This document shows, piece by piece, positions 28,305 through 37,447 of a stretch of DNA of 63,521 nt. Every line of letters begins with the position of its first letter. The stretch's first letter is position 1. The stretch lies in the NCBI GenBank assembly GCA_016283195.1, contig JAEEML010000089.1, positions 1 through 63,521 of the forward strand, in the 5' to 3' direction. The position numbers and the translations under genes were made by a program. Source of the DNA: Deltaproteobacteria bacterium (GTDB lineage Bacteria; JAEEML01). The notes under the pieces were generated by a model that did no database searches, was not told the DNA's origin, and saw only the letters and a list, made by a program, of their open reading frames with translations.

Positions 28305-31300
28305 ATGAAAACACATAAAAGCCTTGTATCTGCCGGTGTTTTTTCTGCTTTCCTTATGCTCTTTTGCCTTGGCTGCGAAAAAAATAATGATGGAGCTATT
28401 ATTTTGCAAATCAGTGGCGATGTAGAGGCGCATGATCTCGATATTCGCTTTATAACTCTCGAAGAAGCTGCGGCTACCCGCTCGCAATGGCGGGCATATA
28501 ACCACTATGATATGAATATGAGTATTGAAGGTCGCGATATTTCAGCTGCCGGCGAGCCGGTGAGTATTCGAATAAAAGGCGGCGAAGGTTTGGAACTTGG
28601 TGAAAATATACTTGTTTGCGCCTGGGGAAGAAATAGAGGCGAAATCACTCCGCTAATGAGTGCGGCCACATTTTTTACCCTAAAGCCGGATGAGGTGAAT
28701 ATTATCTCGCTGGATTTAAGCACCGCTCGCCAGGATAACGATTTTGACTGTTTTTCGCCAGATGAAGAGCGCCCGCAAAAAAGCGGTGAGATTGAATTTT
28801 CTGGTACTTCACTTTGGGATTGCCAGGATGAATATAACGATGCCAATTTTTTACAAATGGAAGATTGCGCGAAAGATTACGATAACGATTGCAACGGTTC
28901 ACAAAATGTCGGCTGCCAGAATTGTCAGCCGGGAGCGGTAAAATATTGTTGGTATGGCAAGATTATCGACCCCACCGATGAAGAGCAAACCAAAGGCGGT
29001 GACTGGCGCAAAGCGGAACTGATGGCGCACAAAGGCAGTTATAACCTAATTTATCGGCCGACCGATTTTTATGATGCAGAGCGCAATGCTAAAGACGGCA
29101 CTTGCTTGGCCGGAGTGCAAACGTGCGTTTTTGATGAAAAAACAGGCCTTACCTCGTGGACTAAATGTATTGGTGAGCGGGGCATTAATGTTAAACCGGA
29201 CGGCTCTACTTGGGGAGTTAACGAGTGGGAAGAACCGGCAATATGCGATGGCAAAGACAATAATTGCGATGACCATGTGGATGTTTCTTATAATCTTAAT
29301 AATGGAGATTTTAGAGGAAAAACTAATTTTGATGCCGATGGCGATGGTTACAATATTTGCGGCACCTTTAGCCCGACAGAGGGAACTGTTACCGGTAGTC
29401 GCGAGGCTCTCATAGATTGTAATGATAACGATGCTCTCACTTACCCGGGGGCACCGCTGCGCTGTGACCGCAAAGCCGATTGCTTGAAACCGCAAATTGG
29501 TGGTGACGCATATTGCAGTGAACAAACAATAAGTTGTGTTACCAGCTATTATATGCAAGATGGCCGTTGTTATAAGGTAGATAACAAATACAATAGCCGT
29601 TGCGAGCAAAATGGCGAGGTAATTGATTGTGTGCCTGATGAAGCTAGTCGAGCTGAAAAATGTTTGCCAAACAGTGTAGGCAGTACTTCTGTACCGATGG
29701 ATGAGCCGCCAACCTGTAAAGAATACAAAGTAAATACTTGTGAAGGAGAAAAAGGTCCGGAATTTATGCCCAAGCCTGATGGCACTCGTGATAACTGTGG
29801 AACGATTGACTGTACGACTCTTTATTATGGGCGTGATGAAGAGGGAAAATGCTATGCTCTAACTCGCAATGATCCAAGCTCGCTAATTCATTCTGCCAAT
29901 GACAGCGATACTGTTAATCCTGTTTGCTTTAGTGGTTCTTGTCAAGATGCGCGTTCTGCTTGTTTGGCGCCTTATGGCGGAGGCGCGATCCAAAAAATAA
30001 AAATTTACCAGGGAGAAGAAGTACTAGGTTCTAAGATTTGTCTTGAAGAGGAATGTTATACGGAAGATACATGTATTCGGGGAAATCATATTCCGGAAGG
30101 AGAAGTCAGCTATTGTAAAGCGCAGGGGACATATTGTGCGGAAGGTAAAATATGTGATACAATAGGCCAATGTAGAAAAGCTGTTGACGATATTTGCTCA
30201 CAGAATGATGATTGCCCATCTGGCACCTTTTGCATTTGTACTAGTTCTCTTTGCCAAGAGCAAAAATGTCGCAGTATTGAAAACTCATTTGATTGTAAAT
30301 ATCTTACCGATGATGGAGATAGCGGCGTAGTTAATAGAGGCGTTACTGCTTATTGTACCGGTGCCTCTTTTTGCAATGGCTCTGACATGTCTTCCGGTGG
30401 GCCTGAATGTGTTGATAGCTATTTAGATCTTACTTGTGATAGTGGTGCTGAGCCGTCTATATCGGAATGCGGAACAGATGGTAATTATGTTTGCGGCTGT
30501 ACTAATAGCGGCTGCACAGGTGAGACTAAGTGTATTGGGAAAGATAACGAGTGCCAATATCATAATGGCACACAATATTATGCAATAGCACGCGGAACAA
30601 GCTCGCCATCATGCGCTAAAAGAGGTGGATTTTGTGATGGCGGAGGAAATTGTGTCAATAACTATGAAGGGTTAGAGTGTAACGGGACAGAAAGTAGTCC
30701 ATTACAATGCGGTACAGATGGAGAATTTATTTGTGGTTGTGAAGGCAGTAGAGAAACTGAATGCTTTAAGCATGTATGCGTGCCCAAGGATAAAGAATGC
30801 TCGTATCATTTTGGTGCAGGTTATGCTTATATTCCCCAAGGTGGTACAACTCTCACATGTAATGGTAATAACTTTTGTGATGGCAATGGGCACTGTATTT
30901 CTAAAGAAGGAGCTTTATGTGATAAAACCGAAGATTGTCATGATAGTAATCTAATTTGTGTTTGTACAAGTTCTAATTGTGAAGGCACAAAGGTTTGTAA
31001 GCCCAAAAAAGTTAATAATATTAGCAATAATTGCCGTTATAATGTCGGTGATGGTACTTATGCATATGTTAATAGAGGGGTTAGTTACTATTGTTCTGAT
31101 GGTGATTTTTGTGATGGTAACGGGAATTGTGTCTCCAGCTATGAAGGACTTATTTGCCATATAAATGCTGGTCCATCTAATGAAGAATGCGGGGCAAATA
31201 ATAGTGATTTTGTTTGTGGTTGTGGCAATCCAGTCTGTGATGACAATGAAATGCGTTGTATGAGAAAAGAACAATATGAGCGTAAGTGTATATATATTTA

Positions 31301-31745
31301 TAAAACCGAAGGTGGTTATGATTATTTTGCCCTGCAAGGCTATGAATCACCTTTATGTAATGATACTCATATTTGTGATTCCGAGGGTGAGTGTAAACTT
31401 AAGGATGGCCAAGAATGTGCAGATGACGATGATTGCAATAGCAATCATTGTGAATGTTTTGACGCCACTTGTACATTAAGAAAATGTCGTGCTAACGAAT
31501 GTGACCAATGTAAGTATGCAACATCTCTTGAAGGAGAATGTTCAGGTATGTTAGATGCTAACGTTGAAGATGGTTGTCTTCCTTATGAATCTGATGATAA
31601 TCATTCGGCACAGGCTTGTAATGGTAACGGAGAATGTAAAATAAAAAGTGGAGAACGTTGTTATACTGGTTCTGGACAAGATGAAAGATGTATATCAAAT
31701 AACTGTAAACTAAATCACATGTTTGGCCAATATTTATGCAAGTAA
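28305..31745 (+). CDS. MopE-like cysteine-rich surface lipoprotein
   Basis: 1146 residues from the ATG at 28305 (GAGGGG upstream). The signal peptide ends FCLGC. Residues ~140-400 contain MopE/metal-binding-motif signatures: ICDGKDNNCDDHVD, DADGDGYNICG and DCNDNDALTYPGAPLRCD. From ~residue 620 the protein consists of five or six repeats of about 65 residues with RGxxxxC, FCDGNGNCV, YEGLxC, CGxxxxFxCGC and a closing K-x-x-EC. This is a giant disulfide-rich surface protein. Base composition drifts within the gene: GC-rich codons in the 5' third, AAT/GAT/GGT-rich codons in the 3' half. The function is unknown; Cu- or Ca-binding is possible by family analogy. Confidence 0.8.
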   Translation: MKTHKSLVSAGVFSAFLMLFCLGCEKNNDGAIILQISGDVEAHDLDIRFITLEEAAATRSQWRAYNHYDMNMSIEGRDISAAGEPVSIRIKGGEGLELGENILVCAWGRNRGEITPLMSAATFFTLKPDEVNIISLDLSTARQDNDFDCFSPDEERPQKSGEIEFSGTSLWDCQDEYNDANFLQMEDCAKDYDNDCNGSQNVGCQNCQPGAVKYCWYGKIIDPTDEEQTKGGDWRKAELMAHKGSYNLIYRPTDFYDAERNAKDGTCLAGVQTCVFDEKTGLTSWTKCIGERGINVKPDGSTWGVNEWEEPAICDGKDNNCDDHVDVSYNLNNGDFRGKTNFDADGDGYNICGTFSPTEGTVTGSREALIDCNDNDALTYPGAPLRCDRKADCLKPQIGGDAYCSEQTISCVTSYYMQDGRCYKVDNKYNSRCEQNGEVIDCVPDEASRAEKCLPNSVGSTSVPMDEPPTCKEYKVNTCEGEKGPEFMPKPDGTRDNCGTIDCTTLYYGRDEEGKCYALTRNDPSSLIHSANDSDTVNPVCFSGSCQDARSACLAPYGGGAIQKIKIYQGEEVLGSKICLEEECYTEDTCIRGNHIPEGEVSYCKAQGTYCAEGKICDTIGQCRKAVDDICSQNDDCPSGTFCICTSSLCQEQKCRSIENSFDCKYLTDDGDSGVVNRGVTAYCTGASFCNGSDMSSGGPECVDSYLDLTCDSGAEPSISECGTDGNYVCGCTNSGCTGETKCIGKDNECQYHNGTQYYAIARGTSSPSCAKRGGFCDGGGNCVNNYEGLECNGTESSPLQCGTDGEFICGCEGSRETECFKHVCVPKDKECSYHFGAGYAYIPQGGTTLTCNGNNFCDGNGHCISKEGALCDKTEDCHDSNLICVCTSSNCEGTKVCKPKKVNNISNNCRYNVGDGTYAYVNRGVSYYCSDGDFCDGNGNCVSSYEGLICHINAGPSNEECGANNSDFVCGCGNPVCDDNEMRCMRKEQYERKCIYIYKTEGGYDYFALQGYESPLCNDTHICDSEGECKLKDGQECADDDDCNSNHCECFDATCTLRKCRANECDQCKYATSLEGECSGMLDANVEDGCLPYESDDNHSAQACNGNGECKIKSGERCYTGSGQDERCISNNCKLNHMFGQYLCK

Positions 31746-31767
31746 GTTTAATAAATATTGGCCATAA

Positions 31768-32292
31768 TTAATTAACTTTTGTTAAAATTTTTTCCACCCC
31801 CAGTATGCCCACTCCGCAGAGCACGCTTAAGCCCGCCGCTTTGTCGGTGAGCGTTTCTATGCCGTTATAGCCCATTAAAAAAAGAGCCAGAGTGGCTAAA
31901 ATAAAAGCACATATTGCCGAAGCTTTATCGCTTTTGGCATCCAGAGCGTAAAAAATGGCGGCCGCAGCGGCAAGACCATGCCACTCAGCCAGCCACATGG
32001 GCCAAAGGCGCACCGGCTCCGGCGCTTCGGACGTCCAGCGGTAATCACCCATAAAATAGGTGAGAGCCAAAGCTAGTAGGGCCAAAGTGAGGGCCAGAGC
32101 CGAGCTGGCGTAATCTTGGCGCCATTTGATGAGCAGCAAAGCAAATAGCTTAATTATAGCCATAATAAAGAAAATACCGGCAATATAAGCGGGGTAATAA
32201 ATGGCCGGGACAGGCAAAAAGGCAGCTATAATAAGAGCCAGAAGGCCGCTGCCAAGGTAGATAAAAAAGGCATATTTGGCAAAAGAGGCCAT
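31768..32292 (-). CDS. multi-pass membrane protein, unrecognised
   Basis: 174 residues with five or six hydrophobic helices, at about 8-28, 34-54, 62-80, 105-118, 125-142 and 152-168. It has no charged catalytic motif or signal peptide. The ATG at 32292 comes three bases after the stop of the Lys/Ala/Pro-repeat protein gene, so the two are translated from one message. Confidence 0.75.
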   Translation of the reverse strand: MASFAKYAFFIYLGSGLLALIIAAFLPVPAIYYPAYIAGIFFIMAIIKLFALLLIKWRQDYASSALALTLALLALALTYFMGDYRWTSEAPEPVRLWPMWLAEWHGLAAAAAIFYALDAKSDKASAICAFILATLALFLMGYNGIETLTDKAAGLSVLCGVGILGVEKILTKVN

Positions 32293-32295
32293 GAG

Positions 32296-33180
32296 CTAGC
32301 CGAGGCGGTAGTGGTCTAAATCTTTCACATCAAACCAGCTGGGCAGCTCGATGCCCTGCGCGGCCATTTTGGCCGGCATCTCCTCCACAACCAGGTTAAA
32401 CTGATGGCGCACCTGCCCGGTCTCCCGTTGCAAAAGGCCATAGAAAAAGGTTGTAACATCAGTAACTTGCTCAATGGCGATGAGCGCAAAACGTTGTCTG
32501 TCGATATTGGCTAAATCGGAAATGAGCTGCACGCCGTACCACTGGGCCCAGGTGGCAACTTTGTTAAAATCGCCAAGCCCGGTGGAAAAATAGAGCTCCT
32601 TGGGGATAAATAGCTCGCTATCGGGCTTTAAGTGGCCCTCTTTTTCCAAATCTTTCATCCAGCTGCGGGCTCTAAGCTTTAAGGCACTTCTGGAAACCGG
32701 CAATTCCATGCTGGCCGGGGGCAAGGAGAGAGTGACGCCAAATTGCGATTTAGGCAAAACCGGCGCCGGCGCTTTGGGGGCGGCTTTGGCTTTTGGTTTT
32801 CCGCTTTTGGCATCTGCTTTGGGAGCAGCTTTTGGAGCAGCTTTTGGAGCAGCTTTGGAGGCTGGTTTGGCCGCTTGGGCTTCCGCTTTTGGCGCCGCTT
32901 TTGTTTCCGCTTTTGGTGCAGCTTTGGGGGCCGGTTTGGCCGCTTTTGTTTCCGCTTTTGGCGCAGCTTTGGTTTCCGGCTTGGTAGCTTTTACCTTTGG
33001 CTTGGCAGCTGCCTTGGTCTCCTGCTTTGGGGCTTTAACTTTGGCTTTGGGAGCGGCGGCGCTTTTTTCTGGCTTAGGCGCTTTTTTAGTTTGGACTTCC
33101 TCCGGCGCTTTTACTGCACTTTTAGAAGCCGTTTTGGCTGCTTTAGTTTTTTCTTTATTCTCTTTTTTCTTTTCGCTCAC
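32296..33180 (-). CDS. Lys/Ala/Pro-repeat (histone H1-like) protein with a globular C-terminal domain
   Basis: The best start is a GTG at 33180 with GGGAGG five bases upstream, giving 294 residues. An ATG at 33198 overlaps that ribosome site and is unlikely. Residues ~1-145 are a strongly basic, disordered array of KAAPKAETK, KAAPKAA and KVKAPK repeats, like histone H1-type or AlgP-type DNA-binding tails. Residues ~150-294 look like a folded domain (SQFGVTLSLPP at its start, ending LDHYRLG) that I do not recognise. Nucleic-acid binding is an inference from charge only. A membrane protein gene follows by three bases. Confidence 0.75.
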   Translation of the reverse strand: MSEKKKENKEKTKAAKTASKSAVKAPEEVQTKKAPKPEKSAAAPKAKVKAPKQETKAAAKPKVKATKPETKAAPKAETKAAKPAPKAAPKAETKAAPKAEAQAAKPASKAAPKAAPKAAPKADAKSGKPKAKAAPKAPAPVLPKSQFGVTLSLPPASMELPVSRSALKLRARSWMKDLEKEGHLKPDSELFIPKELYFSTGLGDFNKVATWAQWYGVQLISDLANIDRQRFALIAIEQVTDVTTFFYGLLQRETGQVRHQFNLVVEEMPAKMAAQGIELPSWFDVKDLDHYRLG

Positions 33181-33274
33181 TTTAGCCTCCCAAAACAACA
33201 GCTTTAGTATAAGGCAGAGCCCCCTTATTTGCTATAGTTTTCCCCAAGCGCGAAAAATTTTTTTAAAATTTTAC

Positions 33275-33333
33275 TTGAATAATTATTCAAATGTGCTAAC
33301 AGTTGAGCAGATGTTCAAGTGAATGAATATTCA
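33275..33333 (+). promoter_or_regulatory. ArsR/CadC-type operator and promoter for the metal-efflux cassette
   Basis: TTGAATAATTATTCAA (33275-33290) is a perfect 16-base palindrome of the type bound by SmtB/CadC repressors. A second partial palindrome, TGAAT-N4-ATTCA, lies at 33320-33333. TTGAAT at 33275 with TAACAG at 33297-33302 (16-base spacing) could serve as the promoter, placing the first operator over the -35 region. Confidence 0.6.
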
Positions 33334-33358
33334 AATGAACAAGCAGGAGGAGGAACAA

Positions 33359-33718
33359 ATGGTAAAAAACGAAGCAATATGCGACTGCGAAGTTATTCAC
33401 ACCGAGCTGGTAGAAAAGGTAAAAGGGCAGCTAAAACCCGATGAAGTAATTTGCGATTTGGCTGATTTTTTTAAGATTTTTGGCGATACCACCCGGGTAA
33501 AGATTCTCTATGCCCTAGACCAGAGTGACCTTTGCGTGTGCGATATTTCGGCTCTCTTGAATATGACCGTTTCGGCCATTTCGCACCAGCTTAAAATACT
33601 GCGCGAGGCCAATTTGGTGAAAAACCGCCGCGAGGGCAAGATTGTTTATTACAGCCTGGCCGACCGTCATGTGCAGGAAATTATCGAATGCGGAATCGAG
33701 CATATTTCTGAATTATAA
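33359..33718 (+). CDS. ArsR/SmtB-family metal-responsive repressor, CadC-like
   Basis: 119 residues from the ATG at 33359, which has AGGAGGAGG upstream; the in-frame ATG at 33323 lies inside the second operator half and is unlikely. Winged-helix architecture: DLADFFKIFGDTTRVKILYAL, then DLCVCDISALLNM and the recognition helix SAISHQLKILREANLV, then the wing REGKIVYYSL. The metal ligands resemble CadC: an N-terminal CDCE and the helix CVC. It probably senses Zn, Cd or Pb and represses itself and the downstream ATPase, which starts 12 bases later. Confidence 0.93.
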   Translation: MVKNEAICDCEVIHTELVEKVKGQLKPDEVICDLADFFKIFGDTTRVKILYALDQSDLCVCDISALLNMTVSAISHQLKILREANLVKNRREGKIVYYSLADRHVQEIIECGIEHISEL

Positions 33719-33730
33719 GAGGAGAAGAAA

Positions 33731-35821
33731 ATGAATCACCATGAGCATGAGCACAAAGAGGGGCATAGCTGCTGCCACCACCATGGGCATGAGCACGGCG
33801 CTTGTCATTGTCATAGCCATGAGCATGAGCATGAAGAAGGGCCTGGCTGCTCTCATCACCATGAGCACGAGCACGGCGAGGAAGAAGAGCTTTCCACCAA
33901 AATGCTCATTTTGGCCGCCGCGCTATTTGCCCTTGGCCTTTTGGCCGAGCACTTGCCAATAAAAAATTGGCTTAGCGGCATAAACCAAGCGGCTACAGTT
34001 CAGCAAATAACATGCCTTATTTGTTACTTTTTTGCCTATATCATCGCCGGCCGTGCTAGCCTTAAAAGAGCCTTTTTGAATCTCATTCACGGCCGCCTGA
34101 TGGATGAGTCATTTTTAATGTCCATCTCCTCTATCGGAGCAATTTTATTAGGAAAATATGAAGAAGCTGTGGCTATTATGGTGCTCTATCAGGTGGGCGA
34201 AAAATTTGAAGATTATGCCACCGATAAATCGCGCGATGCTATTGCCGAAATTGCCAAACTGCGCCCCGACCACGCCACCATAAAGACTTTGGAAGGCAGC
34301 AAAGATGTGCCGCTGGAAGAGGTTGAGAAGGATTCGCTCATCATTGTGAAACCGGGAGAGCGCATTCCCATTGATGGCATTATAGCCGATGGCGAAAGCT
34401 TTGTGGACACGGCCGCCCTCACCGGTGAAAGCCTGCCTCGCCATGTGCAGGTTGGTGATGAAGTGCTTTCCGGCTCCATCAATAAACAGGGCGTATTAGA
34501 AATCCGCACCACCCGTTATGCCGGCGATTCCGCGCTGGCCCGCATTTTGCAACTGGTGGAAAATGCTAGCGAAAATAAAACCAAATCGGAGCAGTTTGTC
34601 ACCCGCTTTGCCCGCGTTTATACGCCGATTGTGGTGGCCGCCGCTCTGGTTTTAGCTATAGTGCCCAGCCTTATCAGCGGCTTTAAAAGCGGTGATTTTT
34701 CCTGGCAGGCTACTTGGGCCGATTGGGTCTATCGGGCGCTCATGTTTTTGGTGGTTAGCTGCCCCTGCGCTATTGTCATCTCCATTCCGCTCTCATTTTG
34801 CGGCGGCATTACGGCGGCAGCCCGGCGCGGGATTCTTATCAAGGGCAGTGTTTATTTGGAGGCTCTGGGGCGCACGCAAATTGCCGTTTTTGACAAAACC
34901 GGCACTTTAACCAAGGGCAATTTTGTGGTTTCTCATATTCATGCCACCAATGGCGCTATTACCGAGGATGAGCTTTTAGCTCTCGCTACCCATACCGAAA
35001 TGTTTTCCACCCACCCCATCTCCGCCTCGCTCAAAGCGGCACATCATGCTGACTGCTGTGACCGGGTAAAGCTGGAAAATGTGGAAGAAATAAGCGGCGA
35101 AGGTATTAAGGCGCTGGTGAATGGCAAAGAGGTTTTGGCCGGTAATACCAAACTAATGGAGCGCTTTGGCGTAAAATACGACGAATGTCCGGAACACCGG
35201 GACGGCACTATTGTCCATGTGGCCAGTGCGGGAATATATAGCGGCCATATTGTTATCAGCGACGAGATAAAAGATGATGCCGAAGAGGCTCTTAGGGCTC
35301 TTAAAGCAGCTGGGGTAAAAGATATTGTCATGCTAACTGGCGATAATCGCAGCGCAGCGGAAATTGTGGCCAAGAAACTGGGGATAGCGCGAGTTTTCAG
35401 CGAACTTTTGAGTGCCGACAAGCTGGCCAAAGTAGAAGAACTTTTAGCCACTTTAAGCGCTGGTGGCCAAAAGAGCGGCAGCCTGATTTTTACCGGTGAT
35501 GGCATTAATGATGCTCCCGTTTTGGCAAGAGCCGATGTGGGCATTGCCATGGGCTCAATGGGGAGCGATGCGGCAATAGAAGCGGCTGACATTATTATTA
35601 TGGAAGATAAGCCGGCAAAAATTGCCGAAGGGGTGGCCATAAGCCGCAAAACACTTAGAATTGTTTATGAAAACCTCATTGGCTCCCTGGGCATAAAGGC
35701 CACTATATTAATCTTTAGTGCTCTGGGCCTCTCCTCTATGTGGCTGGCTGTTTTCGGCGATGTGGGCGTGACTATTTTGGCAGTCCTGAATGCGCTAAGG
35801 CTATTAGGTAAAGCCAGATAA
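33731..35821 (+). CDS. zntA: Zn/Cd/Pb-exporting P1B-type ATPase with a His-rich N-terminus
   Basis: 696 residues. In place of a CxxC HMA domain, the first ~55 residues carry about 20 histidines and five cysteines (HEHEHKEGHSCCHHHGHEH and similar). Transmembrane metal site CPC at 344-346; phosphorylated Asp388 in DKTGTLT; the HP locus THPIS; ATP-site TGDGINDAP. The C-terminal helices carry IKATIL and GDVGVTILAVLN, matching the Lys and Asp of the Zn/Cd/Pb (P1B-2) subgroup. It pumps divalent soft metals out of the cytoplasm. It is co-transcribed with the repressor gene upstream. Confidence 0.95.
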   Translation: MNHHEHEHKEGHSCCHHHGHEHGACHCHSHEHEHEEGPGCSHHHEHEHGEEEELSTKMLILAAALFALGLLAEHLPIKNWLSGINQAATVQQITCLICYFFAYIIAGRASLKRAFLNLIHGRLMDESFLMSISSIGAILLGKYEEAVAIMVLYQVGEKFEDYATDKSRDAIAEIAKLRPDHATIKTLEGSKDVPLEEVEKDSLIIVKPGERIPIDGIIADGESFVDTAALTGESLPRHVQVGDEVLSGSINKQGVLEIRTTRYAGDSALARILQLVENASENKTKSEQFVTRFARVYTPIVVAAALVLAIVPSLISGFKSGDFSWQATWADWVYRALMFLVVSCPCAIVISIPLSFCGGITAAARRGILIKGSVYLEALGRTQIAVFDKTGTLTKGNFVVSHIHATNGAITEDELLALATHTEMFSTHPISASLKAAHHADCCDRVKLENVEEISGEGIKALVNGKEVLAGNTKLMERFGVKYDECPEHRDGTIVHVASAGIYSGHIVISDEIKDDAEEALRALKAAGVKDIVMLTGDNRSAAEIVAKKLGIARVFSELLSADKLAKVEELLATLSAGGQKSGSLIFTGDGINDAPVLARADVGIAMGSMGSDAAIEAADIIIMEDKPAKIAEGVAISRKTLRIVYENLIGSLGIKATILIFSALGLSSMWLAVFGDVGVTILAVLNALRLLGKAR

Positions 35822-35873
35822 TCCGCAGGGTATTGCCCACCAATTTGAAAAATTTATCTATATATTTCAGTAC

Positions 35874-37445
35874 TTATTGTAATGATGTTACTAGTTTCTC
35901 GGCCAGCATTATGCCGTCAAGAGCGCTCGAAGTTATGCCGCTGGCATAGCCGGAACCCTCGCCGATGGGGTAAAGGCCGCTTTTGCCTAAAGCGGTAAAG
36001 TGCTCATCTCTCAAGATGCGCAAGGGATTGGAGGGGCGCGATTCCAGGCCGATTAAGAGGCCCTCTCTAAGGGGCGGCACCTCGCTCACCAGTTTGTTTA
36101 GGGCATGTTTTAGGGCATCTTTGGCAAAGCCCGGCATGATTTCGCCAAAATTTACACTGGCCAGCGGCCGGCGGTAGCTGGAGAGCGGCAGCGCGGCGCT
36201 CGTTTTTTCACCAATAAAATCAGTGATTTTTTGCGCTGGGGCGGCAAACTCCCCGCCGGCGGCGGCAAAAAAGCGCTTTTCGAGGGCCCGCTGAAATTCC
36301 ATAATGGCGAGCGGCCCGGAAAAAGCCGCCGGCAGATCTTGGGCGCCATATTCGCAAATAAAAGCGGCATTGGCAAAGGGGCTAGCCCGCTTGCTGCCGC
36401 TCATGCCGTTGACCGTGAGGCCGCCAGCCTCGGTGGGCGTGGGAATGACTAGGCCGCCGGGGCACATACAGAAGGTATGACAGGGGCGGCCGCCTAAAGG
36501 GGCACTATAGAAATATTCGGCCGCCGGCAAACCCGGCAAATTAGCCCACTTACCGTAGCGCCACTCATTGATTAGCTTTTGCTTGTGTTCCACGCGCACT
36601 CCCAGAGCGGCCGGCATAGGTTCCATGGCAATGCCCTGGCGGTAAAGCTCGGCCCAGAGGCGGCGAGCGCTATTGCCGGTAGCCAAAATGGTGCCCGTGG
36701 CCCAATAGCGCTCGCCGCCTTCAGTGAGCACACCTAAAACTCTATCTCCCTCTATTATAAGCCTTTTTACTGCTGTATTAAAGATGAATGTCACGCCAAG
36801 CTCAATTAGCCGCCGCCGCCAGCTAGCCAGAAGTGTTACCAGGCGGTCGGTGCCGATATGGGCATGGTAATCAATAGCCAGCGACTCTTCATCCAAGAAG
36901 CGGGCGAGTTCTGCTAAAAACCAATCTACTCGCAGATCGGCCCGGCGGGTGTATATTTTGCCATCGCTATAGGTGCCGGCCCCGCCTTCGCCAAAAGAGA
37001 GATTGGAAGATTCATTGAGCTCGCCGTTTTGAAAGAGAGCAGCCACATCATGGCTGCGCTCTTCCACCATTTTGCCCTGCTCGATGATGGTGACTTCCTG
37101 GCCGGCAAGAGCCAGAATATAAGCGGCACTAAGACCGGCGGGGCCGGCACCGATTATTATATAGCTCTTTTTTTTACCCGCTGGCGGCGGCGGCGTCCAG
37201 AGTGCGGGCAGCGGGCGCAAAAGCTGCCGCTTTTCCGGCTTTAGTGCGCCCGCGTCGATTGCCACATTTAGGCCATAGACCCAAGTGGGGCGGTGACGCA
37301 CATCGAGTGAGCGCCGCGCCAGGCTAATAGCTTTTATTTTTTCGGGATTTACCATAAGCCGCTCGGCAGCAAGCTCAAGAAGCGTGGGCTTTTCTTCCCC
37401 AAAAGGGCGGCGCACCTCGGCGAGTCTGTAATTTAGTACGGGCAT
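35874..37445 (-). CDS. FAD-dependent dehydrogenase (COG2509 type)
   Basis: 523 residues. An N-terminal ~95-residue domain (ending GLNVAIDAGALKPEKR) precedes the dinucleotide-binding motif GAGPAGLSAAYILALAG and the acidic end of beta-2 (TIIEQG). Family features include FGEGGAGTYSDGKIYTR and the C-terminal IGEGSGYASGITSSALDG that closes over FAD. Members of this uncharacterised family are predicted oxidoreductases. The start follows the stop of the HAD phosphatase gene by two bases, so the two are translationally linked. Confidence 0.88.
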   Translation of the reverse strand: MPVLNYRLAEVRRPFGEEKPTLLELAAERLMVNPEKIKAISLARRSLDVRHRPTWVYGLNVAIDAGALKPEKRQLLRPLPALWTPPPPAGKKKSYIIIGAGPAGLSAAYILALAGQEVTIIEQGKMVEERSHDVAALFQNGELNESSNLSFGEGGAGTYSDGKIYTRRADLRVDWFLAELARFLDEESLAIDYHAHIGTDRLVTLLASWRRRLIELGVTFIFNTAVKRLIIEGDRVLGVLTEGGERYWATGTILATGNSARRLWAELYRQGIAMEPMPAALGVRVEHKQKLINEWRYGKWANLPGLPAAEYFYSAPLGGRPCHTFCMCPGGLVIPTPTEAGGLTVNGMSGSKRASPFANAAFICEYGAQDLPAAFSGPLAIMEFQRALEKRFFAAAGGEFAAPAQKITDFIGEKTSAALPLSSYRRPLASVNFGEIMPGFAKDALKHALNKLVSEVPPLREGLLIGLESRPSNPLRILRDEHFTALGKSGLYPIGEGSGYASGITSSALDGIMLAEKLVTSLQ

Positions 37446-37447
37446 AA

